This document shows, one piece after another, positions 1 to 10,609 of a stretch of DNA of 64,000 bases. The position numbers and the translations under genes were made by a program. The DNA is from Ypsolopha sequella. Taxonomy: Eukaryota; Arthropoda; Insecta; Lepidoptera; Ypsolophidae. How positions within the stretch are numbered: position 1 is the stretch's first letter; each line of letters starts with the position of its first letter. The DNA is taken from contig OW203983.1 of assembly GCA_934047225.1 (NCBI GenBank), forward strand, positions 1,860,001-1,924,000. The letters run 5' to 3'. The notes under the pieces are model-generated. The model saw nothing but the letters and a program-made list of their open reading frames with translations, did not search any database and was not told the DNA's origin.

Positions 1-2112
1 CAGTTAATCAAGCTCACGAGCGAATGAATGCTCTCATGAAAGGAGATGGTGGTCAGTTTCTTTTTTCAAATATTTATGTGGTAACTGTTACCTATCTACT
101 AATAAACATAATTATGATTACGTATTTTACAGGAATGATAGGACTCAAAATTAACCAAATAAATGAAATCGAAGATACACAATACGAAGAATACAGCAGT
201 CACCATTCCGACACACCCACTTATCAGCGAAGGTTCAGCCAAGATGTAAGATCGCAATTGAAGAAATGGGAAACCCTTTTTTGGAAGAAACACAGGACTT
301 GTACAACATCGATTCAAAAAAAGTTTCATCTCCAGCAGTGGCTGACAAAGTGACAAATATTGAAAAATAATGAGAAGAACAGTATTTAACTTTTTGGGAA
401 GAAAGGTTGAAGTCGGGCATTAAAAGCATTCATGATCCTATTAAACTAAATAAATATGAATTATTTAATACAAATGTAAAACCAGAAAAGAAAACGCAAG
501 CCGAAATGACTGGTCTTAAAAATGACTGTAACCTTTTCAGTTAATTATATATCGCCACCTGTGAACACAGAACTGGTGACCTCGACAATTTTTTCGCTCA
601 TGAAAATCAAAATTATCCGCCAATACTATCACTTCTTGGTTCTTTGCGATCTACTACCAAATCAGACCTTATTAAGTGCCTTACAAAGCTTTCGGACGAA
701 ACAATAGAAGCAAATACTCCTCAGGCAAAAGTTTATTTTTTTAAACGTGAGATCCTCTTAAAATGTTAATTATGAATGATTCACAGGTTTCGACAAAAAT
801 TTTGGATGGATCTGCTATTGTTCACATGTTAAACCCTGGTCAATCAAAAACCTTCGGTGAATATGCAGACACAGTTTTTGTGCCCTTTTTACGGAGAGAG
901 TTGTCTAACTCAACACGGCTAGACGTCGTTTGGGATAAATATGACGACAACAGCTTAAAAAATATAACACGACAAAAACGTGGCACTGGCGATCGTACAC
1001 GGGTGAACCCAAGCACCAAAATTCCCAAGACTTGGGCTAACTTTCTTCGAGATGGAGCTAATAAAGAAGAGCTGCTCCATTTGCTCAGCGTTCGTTGCCA
1101 CAACATGGAAATACCAGAGACCAAAGAACTGAACATAACAGATGGTGACATTGTGCTTAGCAACAAAGACCGAGCTAAACCTATTTTGCAGCCGTGTAAC
1201 CACGAAGAAGCTGACACGCTGATTACGGTTCACGTCGCCAATGCTGTAGCACAGGGACACACCTGTATATTAATCAGATCGGTCGACACTGATGTATTGG
1301 TTTTGGCGGTATCCTGTGTGTCCAAATATCCTCAGCTGGCTGGAGAAGCTTTATGTACACCTTGGAACTGGAAAAAAACATCAGTTTCTCTCTTGTCACG
1401 CGATCGCATCCGCATTGAGTTATATTTTATTATGTATTTTTTGTGTAGGACCAGCCAAGGCAAATGCGCTCCCCTTGTTCCACGCATTTGCTGGATGCGA
1501 TACTGTTTCTGCGTTCCATGAGAGAGGCAAAAAGACTGCTTTCGACGCTTGGAAAGCTTACCCGGAGGTGACAAGTACTTTTCAAGCGCTGATGTTGACT
1601 GGAGAAATAGATGATCGTGCTGATTCTATTCCTACTTATACAAAAGTATGTGGTGACTATGTATGTATGTAATTATCATTTTGATCTTTCAGAATTTCTA
1701 GTAATTAACACTTGTGTGTGCATAAATATATAATTACAAGCGCTCACATCTTTAATTTTAGATCCAGCTAATCTGAAAAGGTAAACGAATGTAGAAAACA
1801 TTTGTTTACCCAAAAAGATCGTCACTTGGAGTACATCCCACCAACCAGCCACCAGCACTTGAAAAGAGCTGTATACCAAGGAGTGTGTGGGAGCAAACAG
1901 CAGTTCAACAAAATCTACCCAGTCCTGAAGACTGGGGATGGAAGAAACATGGAAATGTCTGGATGCCACACTGGACAACTGCATCTGTTGCTGCGAGAGC
2001 TTGTTTAGAGCTAGCACGATGCAAGTGCAAACAGCAATGCGGTAACAGATGTAGTTGTAAAAAACAAGGGCTGAACTGCACTGAGTTGTGTCTGTGCAGT
2101 GGACAACACTAG
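1..2112 (+). pseudogene. 3' part of a broken high-copy invertebrate gene (DTDVLVLAV / FAGCDTVSAF family)
   Basis: Successive frames read as one protein: HERMNALMKGDGG, QRRFSQDVRSQ, RSIHDPI-like text near 425, then 763-1521 with NHEEADTLI and DTDVLVLAVSC, 1480-1560 with FHAFAGCDTVSAFHERGKKT, and a C-terminus at 1885-2112 with SPEDWGWKK and a Cys cluster (CKCKQQCGNRCSCKK). I know this layout from high-copy, uncharacterised genes in cnidarians and insects; no biochemical role is established to my knowledge. Introns are visible at 52-132 (GT...AG, rejoining D-G-G-M-I-G-L) and about 1646-1761. Stops and frame changes near 365, 750, 1415 and 1790 mean it cannot make a full protein. The gene begins before the window. 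The PIN/FLAP-nuclease-like look of the DTD...GCDTV part is an inference. Confidence 0.75.
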
Positions 2113-2140
2113 CTTGTTTTGTAATTTTTTTTTGTATTAA

Positions 2141-2985
2141 AAGGTATTACGAAAACCTCAAATATGAATTTCACATCATTCATTTAGACGAAAATGATAA
2201 CAAATACGCCCTTGTGTGAAATCACGACGCGTTAGTATTTTTTGTTTACGGAGCGGATTGCTAGCTCCCTGCCGGTCGTAGTTAAATGAGAAACGCGAGG
2301 CGTTTTATTGTTTTTTTCTGGTTATTTTTGTGAAGTAAGTATATCTTATGATATCTATATTTTCATGAACTACAATAACTAGGCTTTCTATAAGTATTTT
2401 ATCTTAAAATTGTATATATTATTTACATAACATCTGCTTGAAGAGAAAATAGTTTACCGTATTTTTCATTTTATCACCAAAATCTTTTTTTTGTATAGAA
2501 ACGCAATACAAAAAAACAAAATTTGAATTTTGCATCCTTAATTTATACGGATATTGATAGCAAATACGCGTTTGTGTGAAATCACGACGTGTCAGTATCT
2601 TTTGTCTACGGAGCGGATTGCTCGCTCACTGCCGTTCGTAACAGAGTGAGAAACGCGAGGCATCGCCTTATTTTTTTTTAGTTCTTATTATGTAGTAAGT
2701 ATATATGATATATATATTTTCATTAACTACAATAACGAGGCTCTCTATAGCTATTTTTTTAATCTCAAAAAGTAACTATTCTTTGCAAAACGTCTGTTTA
2801 AAGAGAAAATAGTTTTCCGTAATTTACAGTTTTTTGCTAAAATTTTGATTTTTTTAATAGAAGGGAATTACGAAAAAATTATATTTGAATTCCTCATCCT
2901 TGATTTATACGAAAATGATACCAAATACGCCCTATTGTGAAATTGCGACGCGTTAGTATTATTTGTTTACGAACCGGCGGGAGCT
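2141..2985. repeat. Three tandem copies of an about 360-bp unit
   Basis: Units start near 2141, 2499 and 2860. Each carries an ATTTGAATT start, then AAATACGC, a GTGAAATCACGACGYGT block, and GTTTACGGAGCGGATTGCT. Units 1 and 2 also share GAGAAACGCGAGGC and the AAGAGAAAATAGTTT tail. The third is cut short at about 2985, where it runs into a C11 tract (3001-3012). No coding sense is seen. Confidence 0.8.
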
Positions 2986-3149
2986 TACTTCACCCCTCTG
3001 CCCCCCCCCCCCACATTAAGTCCGGGACTGCTGGGGCCAGGCCTAAATCTGCTCATTTTGACCTAGGCTACATCTGTACCAAGTTTCATGCTTCGGTCAC
3101 TTGCCGTAGGGTCCATGTCAAGAGAACCTCTAGTAATATAAGGTTTAAG

Positions 3150-3515
3150 AAATGAAAGTGACGCAAGTGGGAGCTCCAGATGACCAAACATTTAGGAAAT
3201 TATTCATAGTACATGTAGGGCTATAAAAACGAAAGTGACGCAAGTGGGAGCTCCCGATGGCCAAGCGTTTAGGCAATGTTTCATAGCTAGGGATTTAGAA
3301 ATGAAAGTGACGCATTTGAGACCTCCAGATGCCCAAGCGTTTAGGCAATGATTTCTAGTATATCTAGGGCTTTAGAAATAAAAGTGACGTTAGAGGGAGC
3401 TCCAGATAGTCATGCGCTTAGAGAATGATTCATAGTATATCTAGGGCTTTAGAAAAGAAAGTGATGCAAGTAGGAGCTCCAGATGGCCAAGCGTTTAGGA
3501 AATTATTCATAGTAG
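3150..3515. repeat. Five tandem copies of a 70-78-bp unit
   Basis: Units begin near 3152, 3229, 3300, 3378 and 3454. The shared core is GAAAGTGACGCAAGTGGGAG, then CTCCAGATGGCCAAGCGTTTAGG and a CATAGTATATCTAGGGCTTTAGAAA spacer (given here as separate blocks). A single further copy on the same strand lies at 5435-5480, and at least four reverse-complement copies lie at 6195-6505. Confidence 0.85.
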
Positions 3516-5365
3516 GCATCACCCAGCATCTTCGTTGTCGCAAGATATTCGTGATTTCATGAAAAAGCGAGATTAAGTTAAGCGAATATTCAAGAAGTAT
3601 CCCACTGATTAAAATTTTGCACTAGGGTGTGTAGGGACGCAAATAGACATCACATTGATAACATTAATCCAGCTCAAGTTTGGAAATTTTTAAAAACGCT
3701 TTGGATTTGAAAAATATCCTGAATTTGCAACTAGTAATATAGACTTCGATGCAAAGGTAAGCGCTTTTCCTCTTGTCCTGTCATATTGGAAGACAACATT
3801 AAAAGTACTACACCTCGTAAATTTGCCAATAAACTAAAACCCTCATGCGTTTCATTCTGTTTCAAAACTATTACTCTGAGTGATATTAAGAAAGCCATCC
3901 TTTCAATTTCCTTCAAAGCTGTTGGTAATGATCAAATCTGTTTCCAGACGATCCTTTAAATCCTTGACGATATTGTTCCCACTATTAACGGGCTCTTGTC
4001 ATTCCTTTACCGATGACTTCGAATCCCAGTTCTTTCTCTGAGTTTGCAATCTGGGTTACGTCTTGGACACAGTACTGTCTCCGAATTACTGAAAGTTACT
4101 GATGACGCAAGGTTTGCCATCGACAACAAACAAATAACAGTGCTTACATTATTGAGCTTCAGTAGTGCATTCAACTATGTCGATTTTGAAAGTCTCCTAG
4201 GACTCCTCCGCTCTCTTAATGTATCTCATCTAGTAGCAGAATGGTTTGATTCCTATTTACGCTATCGACAGCAATGCATTTTTTGATGATGTAACATAAG
4301 GGTGGTGTGAATTTACTGCTGGTGTTCCCCAACGTGGCGTCCTTTCATCTCCCTTATTTTCAATTTTTATAAATTTTATCACGGAAAAGTTAATCTCTAT
4401 GCAGACGATTCGCAACTTTATCGCCATTTTTTTCTGGAGGATGTAGAGACAGCTATTTAAAGAATGCACCATGACCTAAACTGTATATATAACTGGGCCA
4501 AGACATTTGGCCTCCTCGTAAACCCTCGGAAATCACAAGCTTTGTTGACAGGAAGCAGGTATTTAATGGCTGGGTGTTCTCAATAATCAAACAATTCCAT
4601 CTTTAATTTACAATGGGACCCCAATCGTCTTTTCCGACAAAGAAAAAACTTAGGTGTTATATTCGACAGCAACCTGTCCTGGGTCGCCCATGGGAATGAA
4701 ACCAGCAGAAGAGTTTATAGCGCATTGCACTCCCTAAAGCAACTCCAAAACATTCTGCCCTTTAAAACCAAAACTATGCTTGCTCTGACGCTTCTTCTTT
4801 CCATCATTGACTATGGTGATGTCTGTCTCATTGATGCTAACGAGGAGTTGTTAAATAAACTCGAACGAATTCAGAACTTAGCAATCCGATTTATCATTGG
4901 TCTTCGTAAATATGATACCCACAACGAAGACACAGGGGGGTTGAAAGTGCCGTGAGTTGCTTCGAGAAAAGGATGGTACGGCCGTTCCACGTTTTTTTGC
5001 GAGACTTGGCGGGGGCACTGCCGTGCCCCCAGATCACGTCTCTCATTTTTGCAAGGAGTTAAAATGGTTACCAATCCGTCTTTGCTGCAATGTTCACATT
5101 TTGTCCCATCTCTTTAATATAATTAAGAATTCACTTTCTCCGGTTTACCTTCATGAACGTTTTGAGTTTTTGATCTCCAGAGATCTAGTAGGGTCTATCC
5201 CTTCCGTTCCAGGACATTTTTTTTCCTTAAAACCCCTATACTTAGCACCTGTGCTTATGGAAACTCAATCCAATCAGTCCAACTGTGGAATGCTCTTCCA
5301 CATAGTATTCGCGACGATAAGAAAAAGCTTTAAAAACACTACCTCTCACAATCTGAGTAGGTAAA
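3516..5365 (+). pseudogene. Jockey-type LINE reverse transcriptase remnant
   Basis: Discontinuous frames follow the order of a jockey-superfamily reverse transcriptase: RLGHSTVSELL and a degraded LSFSSAFNYVDF (motif A region) at 4044-4286, GVPQRGVLSSPLFS (motif B) near 4322-4365, NLYADDSQLY-like text near 4390, LLVNPRKSQALL near 4510, NLGVIFDSNLSW near 4650, then SIIDYGDVC and LERIQNLAIRFI at 4725-4910, and LKWLPIRL onward to 5364. It also reads weakly back to about 3540. Many stops and frameshifts and no endonuclease part; a dead 5'-truncated copy. It sits between two arrays of the same 77-bp repeat. Confidence 0.75.
4917..5034. other. 118-bp insertion inside the LINE reading frame, with a GC-rich hairpin
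   Basis: Before 4917 the frame reads ...GLRKYD and after 5034 it resumes HVSHFCKELKWLPI, the usual continuation in this LINE group (KYDHVS). The intervening 118 bp shift the frame by one. It is much more GC-rich than its host and ends with an inverted repeat GGGGGCAC-TGCC-GTGCCCCC at 5011-5030. GAT borders both sides, so a 3-bp target duplication is possible. Confidence 0.55.
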
Positions 5366-5429
5366 TATTATATATGTTTATGTTTATGTTTATGTAGTTT
5401 ATTACTCATAATACGAGTATATTAAGGGC

Positions 5430-5640
5430 CTTAAAAATGAAAGAGACGCAAGTGGGAGCTCCAGATGGACAGCTGTTTAATAGTTATTTGTGCAACAAGA
5501 GAGATAAGTTTGTTTTTGTTGCGAGTGCAGGCAGAGTTTGAATCTCGAGCAAGCGAAGGATTCTATATTAAATCATGAGTGTAGCGAGGTTAGAATCCTG
5601 AGAGTAGTGAGGGATTAAAAGGCACAAGAAACAAAATTAA
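5430..5640. repeat. Single 77-bp repeat unit followed by a partly palindromic short repeat
   Basis: 5435-5480 is a lone unit of the repeat seen at 3150-3515. 5536-5622 has an inverted arrangement, GAATCTCGAGCAAGCGAAGGATTC then TTAGAATCCTGAG...GGATT (shown in parts), resembling short dispersed repeats of Lepidoptera. No coding sense. Confidence 0.45.
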
Positions 5641-5754
5641 TTTGCTAAAATGTGTGGCACATTTTTACCTCACTAGCAAGAAAACACAAGATGTAAAGAC
5701 ACAATATAAAATTATAAAATATAAAATTCAACTTTTTTTTCTTTAAATAATGCA

Positions 5755-5935
5755 CCATTTTATTTTAATTTAACTGCTGTGCTCTTGTTGTCCTCTCCAT
5801 TCACTTTGAATGTTCTCCTAGGTCTATCTCTCTTTCTTTTCCCCTCCACTTTTCCTTCAATGAGGTTTTTGATAAAATTGTCGTGTCGTATCAGATGTCC
5901 CAACATCTTTTTCATTTTATTGCAAGGAATGTTAA
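5755..5935 (-). pseudogene. C-terminal scrap of an endonuclease-reverse transcriptase LINE
   Basis: Read on the minus strand, 5935 down to 5760 is open and gives LGHLIRHDNFIKNLIEGKVEG followed by KRKRDRPRRTF (positions approximate, shown in parts). This HDN..KN.IEGK.EGKR.R.RPR pattern is the usual C-terminal end of RTE-like/R1-like endonuclease-reverse transcriptases in insects. Nothing of the catalytic part is present. Confidence 0.6.
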
Positions 5936-6194
5936 TTGTAAACTAAAAGCCGTCAAAAATTTTAAAATATCTGATAAACTGATATCTGAGATATCTATCT
6001 GATATCTGATAGATAATGCAAAACACAACCAGCACGCGGATTCTCTATTTATCCATTTCCGGTAGAAATTCATCCCATCAAAAACATAAATGTAAAAAAG
6101 GTACCGAGTTCAGTACAAAGGCAGTCCTTTCTATTGAATATATGGATCGCGGCAAGTTTTTACAGCTATAGTTTCAACGGTTACATTATACATG
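5936..6194. other. Non-coding: GATA-like simple sequence and a dispersed repeat
   Basis: 5970-6020 is a loose run of GATATCTGA units. 6065-6100 contains CATCCCATCAAAAACATAAA, which recurs at 16990-17010 after the OTU fragment, so it belongs to a dispersed family. No gene is seen. Confidence 0.4.
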
Positions 6195-6505
6195 TAAATA
6201 ATTTCCGAAACGCTTGGGCATCTGGAGCCCCCATTTGCGTCACTGTTATTTCTAAAGCCCTACATATACTATGAATCATTTCCTAAATGCTTGACCAACT
6301 GCAGCTCCTACTTGCGCCACTTTCATTTATAAAGCCCTAATACTTGAATAATTTCCTAAACGCTTGGACATCTGGAGCTCCGACTTGCGTCACTTTTATT
6401 TCTAAAGCCCTATATATACTATCAATCATTTTCTAAGCGCTAGGCTATCTGGAGCTCTTACTTGCGCCACTGTTATTTCTAAAGCCCTACATATACTATG
6501 AATCG
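6195..6505. repeat. Reverse-complement array of the 77-bp repeat
   Basis: At least four units in the opposite orientation to 3150-3515: the markers GCTTGG-CATCTGGAGC, TTGCGTCACT and TTTCTAAAGCCCTA recur at about 6210, 6290, 6360 and 6440. With the plus-strand array it brackets the LINE and RTE fragments of 3.5-6.2 kb. Confidence 0.8.
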
Positions 6506-6529
6506 GGACGAAATTGCTAATGACGAGTA

Positions 6530-6995
6530 GTAAGTGGTTGGCAGTAGTAGTAGTGGTCTATCCATCCATGAGCGTGTCTTCGTCCACTATTAGACATAGG
6601 CCTCTCCAAGATTTCGCAACACTTGGAAGTGATGCCCATATCTCACAGCCTGGGCAGGCGAGTTGGAGAGCGTGGTGCAGAAACCCTCACACCAGTGACG
6701 CAACTGCCCGTCACCTGTTTGCTTTATATCCATCCATCCATCAGCCTGTGTTCGTCCACTGCTGGACACAGGCCTATCCAATATTACGCCACTATTGGCG
6801 GTCCTGCGTCATCCTCATCCAGCCCCTACCCACAACGTCCTTTAGGTCGTTGGTCCAGTGGGCACGAGGTCAGCCTACGCTACGCTTTGTTGTACGTGGT
6901 CTCCATTCCATCGCATTTAGTCGCCCGGTTTTTCGATGTACCGCCATCAATCGGTCCCAGGTTATTTATACTTGGTTATGCCTGTTTGAGAGCTA
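6530..6995 (-). pseudogene. RTE-like LINE 3' end, two overlapping copies
   Basis: The minus strand carries the C-terminal coding end common in lepidopteran RTE-type elements: LRNLGEAYV and IGLCPAVDEHRLMDGW-type text. CCATCCAT-x-AGCSTGT-TTCGTCCACT occurs twice (about 6559 and 6732), so two 3' ends lie in tandem about 175 bp apart. Plus-strand frames across this stretch are antisense shadows. Severely truncated. Confidence 0.65.
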
Positions 6996-6999
6996 TCCT

Positions 7000-7384
7000 C
7001 TTATGCTCCCCCGAATAAATTAATATTGCGAGTAAGAGGGTGTTACCTCTATAGTTGAGCCCGGCTCTAACACCTACTAGACAGACTCTTGTAAAATTAT
7101 ATTCGTTATACCTATAGTATCGTATGTTAGTATTTTTCTGCATTATGTTATTGAATTGATCAATACTGACCACGTAGTAGTAAAGTAATCTTGCCAGTTG
7201 AAACATCTGCAATAATCATGTTTTACCCTCACATAAAATTTTAAAATCTTCTGTTTATTTCATATTTAAGTCTAGTAATTACGAGTATATTATTGTAGTA
7301 AAATCATTAAGAAAGCAATAACTTACAATGTAAGTTGTAACAAAAACAAACGATTTTTTTTTCTTTCACGTAATGTTACGGATC
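7000..7384. other. No recognised feature
   Basis: AT-rich DNA with only short chance frames. 7190-7215 matches nothing else seen in the window. Confidence 0.4.
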
Positions 7385-7534
7385 CCTAACCTAAAAATAG
7401 GTGTCGGATCTTGTCAGTTGCTGCCCGGCGGCATGGCGGTCGCGACCTGGCAGCGGCGACCCTCTATACTGTGCCCTTGCCGCTCTCTATGATGGGCCTC
7501 GGATTTATAATAACAGATTCATACTATGGACTTG

Positions 7535-7780
7535 TATACAAGGTGACTTTTTGATCATCGTCCAAATTCATAGTGGAGGCTTGGTAAGTTATCAGCATCA
7601 TAAATCGATAACAATTTTTGTGAAATTCGTATAATGAAATTTCGCTTTCCCATAGTAATTCACTACCAGTCCTGAGTGAATCACTATGGAGAGTCGAAAA
7701 TTCATTTTATGAATTTTACAAAAATCGTTACCACGGCTCAAGTATGAATTTGGACGATGTTCACAAATTCACCTTGTATA
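7535..7780. mobile_element. MITE family 1, copy 1 (TACAAGGTGAC termini)
   Basis: Termini TATACAAGGTGACTTTTTGA and ...AAATTCACCTTGTATA are inverted repeats; the subterminal GATCATCGTCCAAATTCAT matches TGAATTTGGACGATG near the right end. About 246 bp, no coding. A second copy with the same ends is at 22454-22686. A TA target duplication would fit a Tc1/mariner-like origin, but the terminal TATA makes the exact border ambiguous. Confidence 0.85.
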
Positions 7781-7807
7781 GGACTTTCAGCACTCGTAGC
7801 ACAGTGC

Positions 7808-9775
7808 TTAAGGCGATATGTAAATGTTTTAGCGTACCTGTCCAGTGTAAATGAAAAAACTCTCAGCGCGAAAGGGACGGATTCGAGGAAAAGTAGCAAA
7901 ATGTCGGTTTTTTATTAATATAAAATGTACTCAAGTTGCTATCAAAAGAGACGGTCAGTTCCCCATAAGCAAAATGCCTTAAGAGAGTACACAAATATAT
8001 TGTGGTCAATGATAAAGAACAAATTCAAAATAACAGGGTTTGACTATCCATTTAAAACGGACACCATCTTTTAATAACTTTTTATGATAAATCGTTTTTA
8101 TTTTGAGGTTATTTTGATACGGCATTGCGAAAATAAACTTAAGCGCGTTTGAAACGGTCATAGTTGTAACAATGTTTCACGATGATTCTGATATATTTAA
8201 AAGGGTCATGCTCGAATGTCAGTCGTAATGTAATCTCTATCAAAATACAGAAGAAAAGCATGAATCGTGAAATGAAAAGCTGAGACTACGCCGATTGCGT
8301 CACGCATGACTCTATCAAAGCACGCTGGAAGCGTAGTTTGTGGACTACTTGGTAGATGGCGCGCTTTCGCTCTCATAACCGGCTGCGACGAATATTATTT
8401 TAATATCGGTGTCCGTGTTATTATGAAAGTGAAACTAGCTACGAATAAATCTAACAAAAATTATAGTATAAATTTATTTCATGTACGCGGTTAAGGCCGA
8501 TTCTGACCGTCTCCTTTCATTTCTTAGATACTATAAAACCCATCTAATAAAATATAATCGCAGTAAAATCACGCATGAAAACTATGCTATGTCAAAATAG
8601 TTCATTGCTATTTTTAGACATTTACTATAGCAGATTTTCAATAATTATTCTAGCAAGCAAAATAGTATATTTCGTGACGAGTATAAAATGGCGGATTTTC
8701 ATACCCGAGGAAAGGCTCACGTCGAAAGTTTACATTCCGAGGGTAAGAAAACCCATTTTTACTCGTTGCGAACGATACTTTTTCTACTAACTAATTTATG
8801 TATTTAAATATTTAATTTTTCCTTTCAAATTTAATGTATTTTATGACTTTGCAAAGCGCGGCGCGGTTTTTACCGTTTTTTTCAGGCTTCGGCCGGCGGA
8901 TTTTATTTGAGGCCAGTATCATTTTGCGAAAAAAGAGTGTCAGACGCGATATAATCGATTATGTCGTGAATCGGAACGCAGGGAATTTCGATTGTAAAGA
9001 CAAACTGAGGACGTCAAAAAGAACCTTATTTAGCATGAAATGAAGACAAACGTCAAAAAGAACCTAATTTTGCGATAAATAAAATTTCAATACGATATTT
9101 CAAACTGACCTGATAGTCATTTCGCAACGGGCCCGGAAAGTTCGATTTTCAAAACAAATAGATAAACAAAATAGATGTAAGACAAAAGAACTTTTTAAAG
9201 AATATTGTGTGCTTCAAGTAATATCATAGAAATCCTACGGCTATGCGTCACTCGAGCGTAATGAATAGGAGGAGGGTTTTTACGAGTAATAAGTTCCAAT
9301 GCATATTAACTTAGAAATACTACGCTAGCACGTCAACGTCAGAAACATAATAAGTTAAGGCGCTACGAAAAAAAAACGACACTTTAAGGACTTGCATATC
9401 TACTTCACTAAATAATGTATTATTTTGATAAAATAGTATATTATTTTTGGATTCTTTTTCCAAGGATCTGTTAAAACAGAAACGCGATTGGAGAAATTCG
9501 GCTCGATAGAAATATTTATTGAATTGAAGTCCTTTTCGACACCAATTCTCCTGGTTTGACAATTTAGAATGACATATAGACTGCAACTATATTTTATTAG
9601 ATGGGTTTTAACGGTATCTAGGACCTGGTTAAACGAAATTTTGATAGCAACTTTAGTACAATTTATATTAATAAAAAACTTTTTGCTACTTTTCCACGAA
9701 TCCGTCCCTCTCGCACTGAGGATTTTTTCGCATATGGAGTAACAGGGACGCTAAAACTTTTACATATCGCCTTAA
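7808..9775. mobile_element. Non-autonomous element with TTAA target sites, about 1.97 kb
   Basis: TTAA-GGCGATATGTAAATGTTTTA (7808-7831) faces AACTTTTACATATCGCC-TTAA (to 9775). The inverted arms extend inward for about 150 bp (GAGGGACGGATTCG-type block, TTTTTTATTAATATAAA, GTTGCTATCAAAA), and with a further inner block (ACCCATCTAATAAAATATA at 8537 against 9575-9605). The TTAA duplication is a piggyBac hallmark, but no transposase frame is present. A related right end occurs at 58566. Confidence 0.8.
7948..8513. mobile_element. Small MITE nested in the left arm of the TTAA element
   Basis: GAGACGGTCAG (7948-7958) and CTGACCGTCTC (8503-8513) are 11-bp inverted termini. The host arm reads ...GCTATCAAAA before it and ...CTTAGATAC after it, while the right arm of the host has GCTATCAAAA-TTTCGTTTAACC-AGGTCCTAGATAC in one run, so 7948-8513 is an insertion of about 566 bp. 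No coding frame. Confidence 0.7.
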
Positions 9776-9905
9776 CCGTCTGAAAACGCTTAAAGATACT
9801 CAGTTCACCTCCGTTGGAGGAAACGTATTGAATGTTTCTATATACGTTGCCGGCGGATCACGACCGCCGCTAGGCACCGACCGCCAAGATCCGGACACCT
9901 ACCCT

Positions 9906-10229
9906 AAATAGAGCGAGGCCCAACTCGCACTTGACTGGTTTTTATATTGACTGATTATGTTGTAATACAGGGAATAAATTTACATTAATTACCTATTGAT
10001 TAATACTGGCACCCGCTTGCAGGGTTGCGAATCGGAATAGTACGGAGAAGCAGAGAAACATATCTATCGGAATATGGTACGTAACAATTCACAAGTAACG
10101 ACCTAGTAATGAAATGATGACCTAGTATTGAAATAGTCAACAAAGCTGAAATATGTTTTCCGCGTAAAAGGGAACCCAATAAACAACAACAAAAATCATG
10201 GGTCACAAGAGACATTCTCAACATTAACC
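9906..10229. other. No recognised feature
   Basis: AT-rich, short chance frames only. AACTCGCACTTGACTGGTTTTT at 9928 (in parts: AACTCGCACTTGACTGG) resembles the end of the GGGTTCCGTA repeat family. Confidence 0.35.
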
Positions 10230-10364
10230 GTGTTACCACAAAACGGTGTTTAACTTTAGACAGTGTTTAAATCTGTTGTTGTCGCCTTTTCTTTCATATT
10301 GTAAAAGAGTGACCGAAACATATTTAAACGCTGTCTAAAGTTAAACACTGTTTTGTAGTAACAC
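10230..10364. mobile_element. MITE family 2, copy 1 (135 bp, near-palindromic)
   Basis: GTGTTACCACAAAACGGTGT and ...ACTGTTTTGTAGTAACAC are the ends; arms continue as TTAACTTTAGACAGTGTTTAAA and its complement, with a loop near TCTTTCATATTG. The second copy, 50934-51072, differs by a few bases and a TATA insertion near its right end. Confidence 0.88.
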
Positions 10365-10609
10365 CGTAAATGTCTACTTTTCGGTTTTTTAAGCGCTCAG
10401 GACCATCTTTAACTAAATAATCAAAAAATCAAAATCAAATAATATTAATTTCACCAAGAAATGTCTTAACCGATAACAATGAATAATTCTGTGGCCCCAA
10501 TATAGGCATCCCTTCCTAGTTAGGAAGCATAGAATGCCTTAAACAAAATTATATTAGATACACTATTACAAACCCAAAAAAAAAACAGTATTTCAGCTCT
10601 GTAATAAAA
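10365..10609. other. No gene; short hairpin near 10507
   Basis: TAGGCATCCCTTCCTAGTTAGGAAGCATAGAATGCCTTA around 10502-10541 folds as AGGCAT...ATGCCT (parts). Otherwise AT-rich, ending in an (AAT)n run at 10615-10628. Confidence 0.3.

Larger units (their letters stand above)
7385..9905. repeat. Imperfect inverted repeat bracketing a nest of MITEs
   Basis: 7385-7460 (TAGGTGTCGGATCTTG ... CGGCGGCATGGCGGTCG) corresponds in reverse complement to about 9838-9905 (CGACCGCCGCTAGG ... AAGATCCGGACACCTA). Between them lie the element at 7535-7780 and the TTAA element at 7808-9775. This may be an outer, older element into which the others inserted. The arms are only roughly 60-70 bp and imperfect. Confidence 0.45.

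Noticed and set aside
3150..3515. Regular repeats with spacers, CRISPR-like at first look
   Set aside because: The 70-78-bp units are similar along their whole length, so there are no unique spacers. The setting is a eukaryotic genome with introns.
6514..7023. Plus-strand frame of 169 codons (and a second of 131)
   Set aside because: They lie antisense to the RTE-type 3' coding end (LGEAYV, VDEHRLMDG on the minus strand) and match nothing as proteins.
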